Assembly (NCBI RefSeq): GCF_035989885.1
Contig: NZ_CP108518.1
Coordinates: forward strand, 7,245,001-7,309,000
Direction of reading: 5' to 3'
DNA length: 64,000 bases
Origin: Streptomyces sp. NBC_01232
GTDB taxonomy: Bacteria > Actinomycetota > Actinomycetes > Streptomycetales > Streptomycetaceae
Shown: positions 19,799 to 28,309 of the stretch, one piece after another
Position numbering within the stretch: position 1 is the stretch's first letter
Layout of the letters: the number at the start of each line of letters is the position of its first letter
Made by a program: the position numbers and the translations under genes
The notes under the pieces: generated by a model
What the model was told of the DNA's origin: nothing
What the model saw: the letters and a program-made list of their open reading frames with translations, nothing else
Database searches by the model: none

Positions 19799-19812
19799 TT
19801 GAACATGTTCAA
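19799..19812. promoter_or_regulatory. Operator palindrome 2, TTGAACATGTTCAA
   Basis: A 14-bp perfect palindrome, identical to operator 1 except for the central two bases. The centres are 41 bp apart, about four helical turns, so two dimers would sit on the same DNA face. It lies 76 bp before the DUF6777 lipoprotein start and could control that gene, the YndJ operon, or both. Confidence 0.75.
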
Positions 19813-19887
19813 GATGCGCTCCGGTTGCGGCTCCTGCGCGGATGCGGCAGACAAGAGGAAGCAACCGGGGCGAAAAGGGAGATTCAC

Positions 19888-21171
19888 GTGTACGGACCGT
19901 CACTTCCGACACCTCGTCAGACGTCGCGTCGTCAGGCACCCGCCGGCGCCGCCCTCTTCGCCCTCCTCAGCCTGTTCGCCGCGGCGTGCGGCGGACCGGA
20001 GAAGACGGCGGGCGCCGCGGGCGCCGAGAGCCAGGAGGTCTACCTCCAGCCCGTCGCCTCCGCGGGCCCCGACCCCTTCACCGCCTCCTCGGCCACCGCC
20101 GAGTCCGCCCCCGTACAGCCTCCGCTGCCCAACCGGACCGGAGAGGGCATCCGCACCGTCAACGCGGCCACCCCCGGCCTGTACGGCGGTACCCAGCGCC
20201 TGGGCAGCTGCGACGTGGAACAGCAGGTCCGCTTCCTGACCGCGGACAACGCCAAGGCGCGCGCCTTCGCCGAGGCGACCAACATCGAAGAGGCGAAGAT
20301 CCCCGACTTCCTGCGCGGCCTGACGCCCGTCGTCCTGCGCGCCGACATCCGCGTCACCAACCACGCCTACCGCGACGGCCGCGCCGACGGATTCCAGTCC
20401 GTCCTGCAGGCGGGCACAGCCGTCCTCGTCGACGAACACGGCATGCCCCGGGTCCGCTGCAGCTGCGGGAACCCGCTGGCCTCACCGCGCTCCGCCAAGG
20501 GATCCCCGGTGCACAAGGGAGACCCGTGGAGCGGCTACCAGGCCAATCAGGTCGTCGTCATCGAACCCACGACCCACGTGATCAACAATCTGGTGATCGT
20601 CAACATCACCGACAACACCTGGATCGAGCGCAAGCGGGGCGACGACGGAGCCCAGGACCGGGCCCCGAAGGCACTGCCCCCTTACGATCCGTCCGCCGGC
20701 ATCCCCGACGGGCCCCTCACCCCGCCCGGGACCGCGACCGACGGCCCCTGCCCGGGCCAGGCGTCACCGGGCCAGGGCTCACCGGGCTCGCCCTACGCCC
20801 CCGAGGCCCCGACGGCGCCCCTCCCCGGGGCGACGGACTGCCCGCCGGACCCGCGGTCCTCGCAGAGCTCACCCGGCGAGAGCCTGCCGCAGAACCCGGG
20901 CGTGCCGTCGAACCCGGCCACCCGGCCGCAGCAGCCGCCGTCCGGCAATTCCTCGGACACCCCGACCGACCAGCCGCTGGACCCGGCCGACCCGGCGCTG
21001 CCCCTGGAACCGGACGGATCGGCCCCGCTGCTGCCCGGCGATCCCAACGACCCGTACGCCCCGTCCGACCCCTACGCCCCGATCGACCCTTACGCCCCGA
21101 CCGACCCGAACGTCGACCCGGACCTGCTGCCCCAGCCCTCGGACGAGAGCCACTCGCTGGAGAGCGCCTGA
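19888..21171 (+). CDS. DUF6777 lipoprotein with proline-rich tail
   Basis: 427 residues. A lipoprotein signal ends at LFAAAC with Cys34 as the lipid attachment site. Residues about 75-255 are the globular DUF6777 region (TPGLYGGTQRLGSCDVEQQ, IPDFLRGLTPVVLRADIRV, RVRCSCGNPL with paired Cys). The last 170 residues are Pro/Ser/Asp-rich and end in repeats of DPYAP. It is probably anchored on the outer face of the membrane, with the tail spanning peptidoglycan; function unknown. GTG 19888 is chosen for AGGGAG 6 nt upstream and because it places the signal correctly. The phosphatase gene begins within 26 nt, suggesting co-transcription. Confidence 0.82.
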   Translation: MYGPSLPTPRQTSRRQAPAGAALFALLSLFAAACGGPEKTAGAAGAESQEVYLQPVASAGPDPFTASSATAESAPVQPPLPNRTGEGIRTVNAATPGLYGGTQRLGSCDVEQQVRFLTADNAKARAFAEATNIEEAKIPDFLRGLTPVVLRADIRVTNHAYRDGRADGFQSVLQAGTAVLVDEHGMPRVRCSCGNPLASPRSAKGSPVHKGDPWSGYQANQVVVIEPTTHVINNLVIVNITDNTWIERKRGDDGAQDRAPKALPPYDPSAGIPDGPLTPPGTATDGPCPGQASPGQGSPGSPYAPEAPTAPLPGATDCPPDPRSSQSSPGESLPQNPGVPSNPATRPQQPPSGNSSDTPTDQPLDPADPALPLEPDGSAPLLPGDPNDPYAPSDPYAPIDPYAPTDPNVDPDLLPQPSDESHSLESA

Positions 21172-21196
21172 CCGGCCCGTGTGTCATGGTGGATCG

Positions 21197-23242
21197 GTGC
21201 CGACCACCGTATCGCTGCCGGACGACTGGCCCGCACACCCGGACCGGTCGCTCTCGCTGAACCGCATGGGCAGTTTCGACTGGGACCTGGTCACCGGTCT
21301 CATGCACATGGACGAAGCCGCCCTCGACGTCTTCGACACGACCAGCGACGAGTACGACGGCCGGCCCGAGTCCCTCAACCCCCGCGTCCCCTCCACCGAG
21401 GGGCACCGCCTCGACGCCCTCGTCTCCTCCGCCCTCAAGAGCGGCGAGGACAGCTACGGCGCCTACTTCCGCATCCGCTGCCACGACGGGCGGCTGCGCT
21501 GGACGCACACCCAGGGCCGCGTCATGCGCGACACGGACGGCCGCCCGTACCGGATCATCGGCATCGTCCGGGACGCCACCGAGGAGCTCAGCCACTCGGC
21601 GGAGCGCCTCGGCCTGGACGAGGAACGCCGCCGCCAGACGTCGGTGGTCGAGTCCACCACCGCCGCCCTCGCGCACGCCCGGACGGTGCAGGACGTCATC
21701 GACGTCATCGGCGACGCCCACGGCCTGGAACGGCTCGGCTCCATGGGCATGGTGATGGGCCTCGTCGAGGCCGGCCGGATCCACCTGGTCGCCGAGGGCC
21801 CGGAAGACAGCTTCGTCCCCGGCACCCGCTACACCCGCATCGACGAGCAGTACCCCATGAGCGAGGTCGTCCGTTCGCTGGAGCCGCGCTTCCTCGACTC
21901 GGCGCAGGAATTCGCCCAGGACTATCCGGGCCTCTGGGCGAAGATCTCGTACATGCGGATCTCGGCCGCCGCCTACCTCCCGCTCATCGCCCAGGCCCGC
22001 CCGATCGGCGCGATCGGACTGCTCTACCAGGACAAGGACGGCTTCACCCAGGAGGAGCGCAACCTGCTCGTCGCCCTGGGCAGCAGCATCGCGCAGAGTC
22101 TCCAGCGGGCCATGCTGCTGGAGCAGGAGCACGACCTGGCCGAGGGCCTGCAGCAGGCCATGCTGCCGCGGCGGATCCCCTCGGTGGCCGGCGGTGAGAT
22201 CGCCGTACGCTACCGCTCCGCCCGGATGGGCCAGGACATCGGTGGCGACTGGTACGACGTCATCCCGCTGCCCGGCGGCCGGGTCGGGGCCGTCATCGGC
22301 GACGTCCAGGGCCACGACACGCACGCGGCGGCGGTCATGGGCCAGCTGCGGATCGTGCTGCGCGCCTACGCCGCCGAGGGGCACTCGCCGGGCACGGTCA
22401 TGGCCCGGGCCTCCGTCTTCCTGCACGAGCTGGACACCGACCGGTTCGCGACCTGCGCGTACGTGGAGGCCGACCTCTCGACGGGCGTCCTCCAGGTGGT
22501 CCGGGCGGGCCACATCGACCCGCTGCTGCGCACCCGCGACGGGGACTGCCACCGGCTGCCGGTGGCCGGCGGGATGCCGCTCGGCCTCTCGGCGGAGTTC
22601 GGCCGCCTGGAGTACCCGGTGACCACGGTGGAGCTCGATCCGGGAGAAACGCTCCTGCTGTGCACCGACGGCCTCGTGGAACAGCCCGGCGCCGATCTCG
22701 ACGACGGGATCCAGCTCCTGTCCTCCCACATCCGGGGCGGACCGGCGGACCTGCAGCTCCTGGCGGACCTGCTGTGCGAGATCGCCGACGAACGCGGCGG
22801 GGACGACGACATGGCGCTGCTGCTGCTGCGCCGCCAGGTGGTGGCGGTCCCGGAGGGCGGCGGCCGCCTCCAGCAGCACGTGGCACCGGGCGACCCGGAG
22901 GCCCTCGTGGCGGCCCGCCACATGATCGGGGCGGCCGTTCGCGCGTGGGGCGCGCGGGAACGGGCCGACGAGATCGAACTCGTCGCGGACGAACTGATCG
23001 TGAACGCCCTGATGCACACGGACGGCCCGGCGATCGTGACCCTGCGCGTCCTGGCGGGCCCCCAGCGCAGACTCCGGGTGGAGGTCGAGGACCGCTCCAG
23101 CGCCCTCCCGCGCCGCCGCGAGGCGGGGGAGTCGGGCGTCTCGGGCCGCGGCCTGATGCTGGTGGACCGCCTGGCGGACGTGTGGGGCGTGGAGCCGCGG
23201 GGCGGCGGCAAGTGCGTGTGGTGCGAGTTCGTGGTCGGCTGA
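21197..23242 (+). CDS. PAS-GAF-PP2C (SpoIIE) phosphatase with C-terminal anti-sigma-type ATPase
   Basis: 681 residues. The PAS domain (about 18-115) ends in GIVRDATE; a GAF domain (about 140-290) and a PP2C/SpoIIE serine phosphatase (about 310-545) follow, the latter with metal-binding GGDWYDVI, GDVQGHD and DDDMALL. The C-terminal RsbW-like ATPase (about 555-675) has N-box ELIVNALMH and GRGLMLVDRL. Proteins of this layout switch anti-anti-sigma factors and so tune stress or developmental sigma factors in Streptomyces. No cognate anti-anti-sigma gene lies nearby. The start is uncertain: GTG 21197 and GTG 21179 both lack an ideal ribosome site. It follows the lipoprotein gene closely. Confidence 0.9.
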   Translation: MPTTVSLPDDWPAHPDRSLSLNRMGSFDWDLVTGLMHMDEAALDVFDTTSDEYDGRPESLNPRVPSTEGHRLDALVSSALKSGEDSYGAYFRIRCHDGRLRWTHTQGRVMRDTDGRPYRIIGIVRDATEELSHSAERLGLDEERRRQTSVVESTTAALAHARTVQDVIDVIGDAHGLERLGSMGMVMGLVEAGRIHLVAEGPEDSFVPGTRYTRIDEQYPMSEVVRSLEPRFLDSAQEFAQDYPGLWAKISYMRISAAAYLPLIAQARPIGAIGLLYQDKDGFTQEERNLLVALGSSIAQSLQRAMLLEQEHDLAEGLQQAMLPRRIPSVAGGEIAVRYRSARMGQDIGGDWYDVIPLPGGRVGAVIGDVQGHDTHAAAVMGQLRIVLRAYAAEGHSPGTVMARASVFLHELDTDRFATCAYVEADLSTGVLQVVRAGHIDPLLRTRDGDCHRLPVAGGMPLGLSAEFGRLEYPVTTVELDPGETLLLCTDGLVEQPGADLDDGIQLLSSHIRGGPADLQLLADLLCEIADERGGDDDMALLLLRRQVVAVPEGGGRLQQHVAPGDPEALVAARHMIGAAVRAWGARERADEIELVADELIVNALMHTDGPAIVTLRVLAGPQRRLRVEVEDRSSALPRRREAGESGVSGRGLMLVDRLADVWGVEPRGGGKCVWCEFVVG

Positions 23243-23266
23243 CCTCCCGCGCGCGCCGCAAGCGGC

Positions 23267-23284
23267 CGACGCCCCGGGGCGTCG
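23267..23284. terminator. GC-rich palindrome after the phosphatase gene
   Basis: CGACGCCCCGGGGCGTCG is an 18-nt perfect palindrome 25 nt after the phosphatase stop and before the methyltransferase start. It can fold into a 7-bp hairpin with a 4-nt loop. No T-tract follows. Confidence 0.45.
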
Positions 23285-23328
23285 CCGGCCGGAGTGGGAT
23301 GTCGGTGGGGGCTGACAGGATTACCGGC

Positions 23329-23985
23329 ATGCCCGATCCCACCCGCGCCATCACCGAGTACTGGGACGCCGCCGCGGCCGCGTTCGACGACGAGCCGGAT
23401 CACGGCCTGCGCCAGGAGCACACCCGTGCCGCGTGGGCCCGGCTGCTGAGAGCATGGCTTCCCGCCGGGCCGGCCGACGTGCTCGACGTCGGCTGCGGCA
23501 CCGGCTCGCTGTCGCTGCTGCTGGCCGAGGCCGGGCACCGGGTGACCGGCGTGGACCTGGCACCCCGGATGGTGGAGCAGGCCGGGGCCAAGCTCGCGGC
23601 CGCGGGCTTCGAGGGACGCTTCCTCCTCGGCGACGCCGCGGCCCCGCCCACCGGGCAGGGGCGGTACGACGTCCTCCTCTGCCGCCACCTGCTGTGGACC
23701 CTGCCCGACCCCGGGGCCGCTCTCCGCGAGTGGGTCGCGCGGCTCTCCCCGGGAGGCCGGCTGGTCCTGGTCGAAGGACGATGGCGGGAAGCGGGCGAGA
23801 GCGGGGTGCCGTACGTCGCCGGAGCCGAATCACTGCCCTGGTACGGCGGGATCACCGCCGAGGAGCTGGCCGCCGAGGTCCGGCCCCTGGTGTCCGCACT
23901 GCACATCGAACCGCTCAGCGGCGAAGCCGAGTTGTGGGGCGGACCCGTCACCGATGAGCGGTACGCGCTGATCGCCCGGACCTGA
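23329..23985 (+). CDS. Class I SAM-dependent methyltransferase
   Basis: 218 residues. Motif I DVLDVGCGTGSLSLLL (about residues 46-61), motif II VTGVDLAPRMV, motif III GDAAAPP and the YDVLLCRHLLWTLPDP strand define the Rossmann methyltransferase fold of the UbiE/Methyltransf_11 type. The N-terminal helix IAEYWD-like block (ITEYWDAAAAAFDDE) is typical of small-molecule methyltransferases. Substrate unknown. The ATG at 23329 has AGGA 8 nt upstream; an ATG at 23300 is possible. It stands alone on this strand between two hairpins. Confidence 0.85.
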   Translation: MPDPTRAITEYWDAAAAAFDDEPDHGLRQEHTRAAWARLLRAWLPAGPADVLDVGCGTGSLSLLLAEAGHRVTGVDLAPRMVEQAGAKLAAAGFEGRFLLGDAAAPPTGQGRYDVLLCRHLLWTLPDPGAALREWVARLSPGGRLVLVEGRWREAGESGVPYVAGAESLPWYGGITAEELAAEVRPLVSALHIEPLSGEAELWGGPVTDERYALIART

Positions 23986-24147
23986 CCCGCTTGGCGGCTT
24001 CCCGTCCCCGATCGGCCGAAGAGTCGCTGGCAGGTACACGCAGTCGGCGGGTGGAATGACGGTGTGCCGCCGGACAGGGCGGTACGCACCGTCGCTGAGC
24101 CCCGCGGCCGCCCACCTGCGCCGCGGCCGACGACCAGGAGCCAGGAC

Positions 24148-24846
24148 TTGCACCGCACCTCTCGCCTCCGCACCTCCCTCCTCTCCCTCGCCGCCGTACT
24201 GGCCGCCGCCATGACGGCCGCCGCGCCCGCCTCCGCGGCCCCCGCGGCGGCCACCGCCGTCGGGCCCGTCGTGGTCCGCCTCACCGGCCTGGGCGGCGGC
24301 CCGCAGAACATCGCCGCGGCCGCCGCCCAGGACCATCTCGCACGTCAGGCCGCCGAGCTCGGCTTCGCCGGTTCGCAGTGCCGTGTGACGGAAGGGCCGG
24401 TCTACCAGCACGTGACCGGCAACTACTACAACGCCATGATCAAGGCGACCTGCAGCGGCGATCCCGCGGTGAGCAGCCCCACCCGCAGCCTCAACCGCCT
24501 GATCGGACCGAACGGCGAACACATCAGCACCGTCTGGAACGTTCCTCCGGGCTACAGCGTCGAGGGCAGCCTCGGCCAGCTCTACACGAGCCCGCGCGAG
24601 GGCACGGTGCCGATCTACCACTGCGTCGTCCGCCGGGACAACTTCCTTTCCGCCGACGTCAACTGCGAGGGCCAGACCTACGTCTCCCGGCTCGGCTGGT
24701 TCCATCCGGGCCAGCCCTCCGACGTGGGCAGCGCGCCGCTGATGCGCTGCATGGTCGGCAAGCAGCGGGAGTTCTTCGAGTCCAACGCGACGAACTGCGA
24801 GGGCCAGACCTCCGGCGGCCAGCTCGGCTGGATCCTCACCGGCTGA
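24148..24846 (+). CDS. Secreted protein with tandem NCEGQ...LGW repeats
   Basis: 232 residues. A Sec signal peptide (about 1-32, SLAAVLAAAMTAAAPASAAP) is followed by an unrecognised region with paired Cys and two C-terminal repeats of about 45 residues. Each repeat reads P-x-x-R/H-C, a Phe-x-Ser stretch, NCEGQT and LGW. The layout recalls the short aromatic repeats of DUF5648-type surface modules, with a disulfide added, but that link is tentative. The TTG at 24148 is favoured because AGGAG lies 7 nt upstream and the signal peptide then starts properly; upstream frame codons look non-coding. A strong terminator follows. Function unknown, probably carbohydrate or wall binding. Confidence 0.7.
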   Translation: MHRTSRLRTSLLSLAAVLAAAMTAAAPASAAPAAATAVGPVVVRLTGLGGGPQNIAAAAAQDHLARQAAELGFAGSQCRVTEGPVYQHVTGNYYNAMIKATCSGDPAVSSPTRSLNRLIGPNGEHISTVWNVPPGYSVEGSLGQLYTSPREGTVPIYHCVVRRDNFLSADVNCEGQTYVSRLGWFHPGQPSDVGSAPLMRCMVGKQREFFESNATNCEGQTSGGQLGWILTG

Positions 24847-24868
24847 CCCGCCCGGGCAGAACCCGTGC

Positions 24869-24913
24869 GACCCCCGCCGCCCCCGAAACTCCGTTGCGGG
24901 CGCGGCGGGGGTC
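24869..24913. terminator. Hairpin, 12-bp perfect stem
   Basis: GACCCCCGCCGC (24869-24880) pairs with GCGGCGGGGGTC (24902-24913) around a 21-nt loop, 23 nt after the secreted-protein stop and 18 nt before the next ATG. Confidence 0.65.
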
Positions 24914-24930
24914 CGTGAGGATCGGGGGCG

Positions 24931-26184
24931 ATGACCAACGCCATGGATGAAGTACGCCGGTTCCTCAAGAAGGACGATCTTCCCGGAGCGGTACGGTCCC
25001 TGAGGCCGCACGCCGAGACGACACCGATCGCCGAACTCGCCAAAGCCGCAAGGGCCCTGGCCGACGCCGCCGGGTTCAAGGACCTGGCCGGCGCCGCCAA
25101 GGCAGCCGCCAAACGGCCCGGCGAACCCCAGACCCTCTACGACTTCGGCTACGCCTGCGTCGAGCGCGGCATAGCCTTCCTCGCCGTCGCTCCGCTGCGC
25201 GAGGCACTCCGGCTCCTCCCGGACTCGCGGGCCCTCCGCGCCGAGCTGGTCTCCGCCCTGGAGGACGAGAACCGGCACGACGAGGTCGTCGAGCTGCTCT
25301 CCGGCCGGGGCGCCGCACTGCCCGCCTGGCCCGAGACGTACCTCCTCGTCCACCACACCCTGCTGGCCGGGGATCTGGACACCGCCGCGCGCATCGGCCG
25401 CGCTCTGCCCGCCCCCGAGGACCCGCAGTGGGCGGACGCCCACGACCGCCAGACGCGCCGCCTGCACCGCACCGACCGGGCCCGCCGGGCCCGGAGCGCC
25501 GCCGGCCATGCCGATCCGCTCGGCCGCACCGACCTGCGCGGCTGGCACTACGGCCTCACCGGCGGCCTGCTGGGCACCCTCTCCCCGTACGGCTGGGACG
25601 CCGGCATGACCGGCCGGTTCGCCTACCTGGGGGACACCCACGAGACGTGCCGACACGGCCTGGCCCGCCTGGCGCTCGCCCTGGAGGCCGCCGGGCGCCG
25701 CCCCTCCACTGTCTCGCTGCTGCCCGGCCGCTCCGACCGGATCCTCGGGCTCGCCGCCGCCCGCGTGCTCGGGCTGCCCTCCGTACCGTACGAGCCCTCC
25801 CGGACGGACACCCTCGTCGTCGCGTACGACCTGAACGCAGTGGACCCGGACCTCGTCCGCACCCTCCACGCGCGCGCCGACGGCCAGATCCTGGCCGAGC
25901 ACGCCACCCGCTGGACGAACCCGCCCGCGGTGAGCGCGGACTTCAGCACGCTGCTGTGCCAGTTCGTCGTCCCGCCGTGGAAGGAGGACCCGCGGCCCGA
26001 GGAGGAGATCGCCCGGGACATCGCGCGTGCCGACGCCGCCGCGGACCAGGGCGACGGCATGACCCCGCCCGACCCGGACGAGGACTTCCGGGCCTTCGCG
26101 TCCGCCGTCCGCGACGGCTGGCTCACCGGCCCGCGCGACCACGTCGCCTCTCCCGGGCCGGTGCCCAGCTCGCGCTTCGCCTGA
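24931..26184 (+). CDS. TPR-like soluble protein of unknown function
   Basis: 417 residues. The first 170 are helical with tetratricopeptide spacing (FGYACVERGIAFLAVAPLRE, LLPDSRALRAELVSALE, YLLVHHTLLAGDLDTAARI), suggesting a protein-binding superhelix. The remainder contains LRGWHYGLTGGLLGTLSPYGWD, CRHGLARLALALEAAG and VPYEPSRTDTLVVAYDL, conserved-looking blocks without a motif I can name. There is no signal peptide. The frame ends 20 nt before the DNA glycosylase ATG, so they may be co-transcribed. An alternative ATG lies at 24943. Confidence 0.7.
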   Translation: MTNAMDEVRRFLKKDDLPGAVRSLRPHAETTPIAELAKAARALADAAGFKDLAGAAKAAAKRPGEPQTLYDFGYACVERGIAFLAVAPLREALRLLPDSRALRAELVSALEDENRHDEVVELLSGRGAALPAWPETYLLVHHTLLAGDLDTAARIGRALPAPEDPQWADAHDRQTRRLHRTDRARRARSAAGHADPLGRTDLRGWHYGLTGGLLGTLSPYGWDAGMTGRFAYLGDTHETCRHGLARLALALEAAGRRPSTVSLLPGRSDRILGLAAARVLGLPSVPYEPSRTDTLVVAYDLNAVDPDLVRTLHARADGQILAEHATRWTNPPAVSADFSTLLCQFVVPPWKEDPRPEEEIARDIARADAAADQGDGMTPPDPDEDFRAFASAVRDGWLTGPRDHVASPGPVPSSRFA

Positions 26185-26204
26185 GGCGGCGGCAGGCTGG
26201 GACC

Positions 26205-27065
26205 ATGCCGGAACTGCCCGAGGTCGAGGCCCTGCGGGAGTACCTCGACGAGCACCTCACCGGGCGGGTGGTCGAGCGCGTCCTCCCGCTCGCCGTGAGC
26301 GTGCTCAAGACGTACGACCCTCCGCTCACCGCCCTCGAGGGGCAGCCGGCCGGCGCCACCGCCCGGTACGGCAAGTTCCTGGCCCTCCCGGTCGGCGAGC
26401 TCCACCTCGTCACGCACCTGGCCCGGGCCGGCTGGCTGCGCTGGCAGGACACCCTGCCCGCGCAGCCGCCGCGCCCCGGCAAGGGACCACTCGCACTGCG
26501 CGTCTCCCTCGTGGGCGGCGGCGGCTTCGACCTCACCGAGGCCGGCACCCAGAAGCGCCTCGCCGTGTACGTGGTCCACGACCCGCAGGAGGTGCCCGGC
26601 ATCGCCCGCCTCGGCCCGGACCCGCTCGCCGAGGGCTTCGACCGGGACGCCTTCGCCGCACTGCTCGCGGGGGAGCGGCGCCAGATCAAGGGGGTCCTGC
26701 GGGACCAGAGCGTGATCGCGGGCATCGGCAACGCCTACAGCGACGAGATCCTGCACGCGGCCCGGGTCTCGCCGTACAAGCTCGCCGCGTCCTTCACCGA
26801 GGAACAGCTCACCCAGCTCCACGAGGCCGTGCAGGGCACCCTGCGCGAGGCCGTCGGGCGGGCCCACGGCGTCGCCGCCGGAAAGCTCAAGGCCGAGAAG
26901 AAGAGCGGGCTGCGGGTGCACGGCCGGGCCGGGGAGCCGTGCCCGGTGTGCGGGGACACCGTCCGCTCCGTGTCCTTCGCCGATTCCTCGCTCGAGTACT
27001 GCCCCACCTGCCAGACCGGCGGGAAGCCGCTCGCCGACCGCCGGCTCTCGCGCCTCCTCAAATAG
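26205..27065 (+). CDS. Fpg/Nei-family DNA glycosylase/AP lyase
   Basis: 286 residues. The mature N-terminus would be Pro2-Glu3 (PELPEVE), the catalytic nucleophile and acid of formamidopyrimidine and endonuclease VIII glycosylases that excise oxidised bases. The helix-two-turn-helix core has IKGVLRDQSVIAGIGNAYSDEIL. A C-terminal zinc finger uses Cys246, Cys249, Cys266 and Cys269. The hairpin that normally carries the DNA-intercalating Arg (GRxTxxCP) reads DSSLEYCP here, so that Arg is absent. This fits one of the divergent actinobacterial Nei-like subfamilies, which can differ in substrate. It follows the TPR-like gene by 20 nt. Confidence 0.9.
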   Translation: MPELPEVEALREYLDEHLTGRVVERVLPLAVSVLKTYDPPLTALEGQPAGATARYGKFLALPVGELHLVTHLARAGWLRWQDTLPAQPPRPGKGPLALRVSLVGGGGFDLTEAGTQKRLAVYVVHDPQEVPGIARLGPDPLAEGFDRDAFAALLAGERRQIKGVLRDQSVIAGIGNAYSDEILHAARVSPYKLAASFTEEQLTQLHEAVQGTLREAVGRAHGVAAGKLKAEKKSGLRVHGRAGEPCPVCGDTVRSVSFADSSLEYCPTCQTGGKPLADRRLSRLLK

Positions 27066-27091
27066 CAGGCCGCTGCGTAGACTCCGCCACC

Positions 27092-27478
27092 ATGGCCGAG
27101 GAGCAGCAGCAGTCGCCGCCCCGGCGCGAGATCGTCACCGGGGTTCCCCGGGGCGCCCGCCGCCGGCCGCCCCCGCACACCCCCGCCCGCTCGGAGATCT
27201 CCGAGCAGACCACCCTCGGGGCCACCTACGTACGGGCCCTCATGCGCAGCCAGCTGCGCGCCGCTCTGGGGGCGCTGGCGGCGCTCGTGTCGCTGGTGGG
27301 GACGCTGCCGCTGGTGTTCGCGCTGTCGCGCGACGCTTCGGAGCCGCTGGTCTGGGTGGTGCTCGGCCTGCTGGTGTACCCGGCGATGTGGATCGTCGCC
27401 CGCTGGTACGTCACCCGGGCGGAGCGCAACGAGGCCGATTTCACCGGCCTGGTGATGGATCCGGCCGACCGGACGTAG
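27092..27478 (+). CDS. Small two-helix membrane protein
   Basis: 128 residues. A charged N-terminal half (Arg/Pro-rich to about residue 35) precedes TTLGATYVRALMRSQLRAAL and two hydrophobic segments (about 52-78 and 84-103) ending at WIVARWYVTRAERNEADF. The shape and the C-terminal Arg-Asn-Glu pattern recall DUF485-like partner proteins of sodium/solute symporters, but no symporter gene is next to it. It begins 26 nt after the glycosylase stop. Function unknown. Confidence 0.7.
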   Translation: MAEEQQQSPPRREIVTGVPRGARRRPPPHTPARSEISEQTTLGATYVRALMRSQLRAALGALAALVSLVGTLPLVFALSRDASEPLVWVVLGLLVYPAMWIVARWYVTRAERNEADFTGLVMDPADRT

Positions 27479-27496
27479 CGGGCGTCCGGAGGAGGC

Positions 27497-28204
27497 CTAG
27501 GCCGGCTCGTACGGGTCCACCGGGAGCGGGCCGAGCGGTGTCGGCGTGTGCCCCTTCGAGGGGGAGCAGGAGGCGAACGGGCCCTGCCGGGGGTCCATCA
27601 GGACCTTGAGGTGCGGATCGGCGTGCTGGATCCACCACGTCGTCATGCCGAGGGCCGAATCGTGCCGCAGGTGCTCCCAGGCCAGCCAGAGCGCGGACAG
27701 CCGGGCCCCCGCCTCCGGGTGTTCCCACCACGTCGGACACCAGGTCGCGGACGTACCGTCCAAGGGGCGGCGGACCGTGACCGCGAGGTAGTCGGTGACG
27801 AAGGCGAAGACGTCGCCGAAGTAGAACTCGGGTCCGTCGCCATAGACTTCCGACGCCGGCATGGGGAAGACGGAACGCGGTTCCCGCTTCGGCCGGGGCA
27901 GTGGGTACAGCGCCAACAGCGAGCCCAGGGCGTCGTCACTGCGCCGGAGTTCCGTCAGGAGCCAGCCCAGGAGGAGCTCCTGCAGTTCGGCGACCTCGGC
28001 GAAGGCGTCCGCCGCGAGGGAGGCGGTGAGCCGCTCCCGCCAGTCGCCCAGCTGCCGCCTCCAGTGGTCCTCCTCCGCGGCCGAGCGGGAGCCGGCCAGG
28101 AAGCGGGCCACCGTCCAGTGGTGTTCCTTCCAGGCGTCACCATCGGCTTCGGCCGTCACCCGCGCCGCAACCCGCTGCGCGTTCTCGATCGCTTTGCTGT
28201 CCAT
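27497..28204 (-). CDS. DUF4913 domain protein
   Basis: 235 residues. The C-terminal half has the DUF4913 signature: FAFVTDYLAVTV, ATWCPTWWEHPEAGARLSAL, WLAWEHLRHD and GMTTWWIQHADPHLKVLMD followed by GPFASC. This family is common in actinobacterial conjugative elements and their surroundings, where its function is unknown. The N-terminal half is acidic, helical and tryptophan-rich. A ribosome site before the ATG is weak. The neighbour at 28310-28825 is on the same strand. No integrase or attachment site is seen nearby. Confidence 0.75.
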   Translation of the reverse strand: MDSKAIENAQRVAARVTAEADGDAWKEHHWTVARFLAGSRSAAEEDHWRRQLGDWRERLTASLAADAFAEVAELQELLLGWLLTELRRSDDALGSLLALYPLPRPKREPRSVFPMPASEVYGDGPEFYFGDVFAFVTDYLAVTVRRPLDGTSATWCPTWWEHPEAGARLSALWLAWEHLRHDSALGMTTWWIQHADPHLKVLMDPRQGPFASCSPSKGHTPTPLGPLPVDPYEPA

Positions 28205-28309
28205 GGAGCTGAGGAGTGCCTTTCACGCCAGGTAAGGAGTGTGCTGATCATATGAGTTCAGCCTCCTGTACCTGGGTCACGGCACTCGTGTGCGTCCCGG
28301 TTCACCGGT

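Noticed and set aside
20717..23017. 766-codon minus-strand frame opposite the phosphatase gene
   Set aside because: It is the antisense of four well-defined domains on the plus strand and carries no motif of its own.
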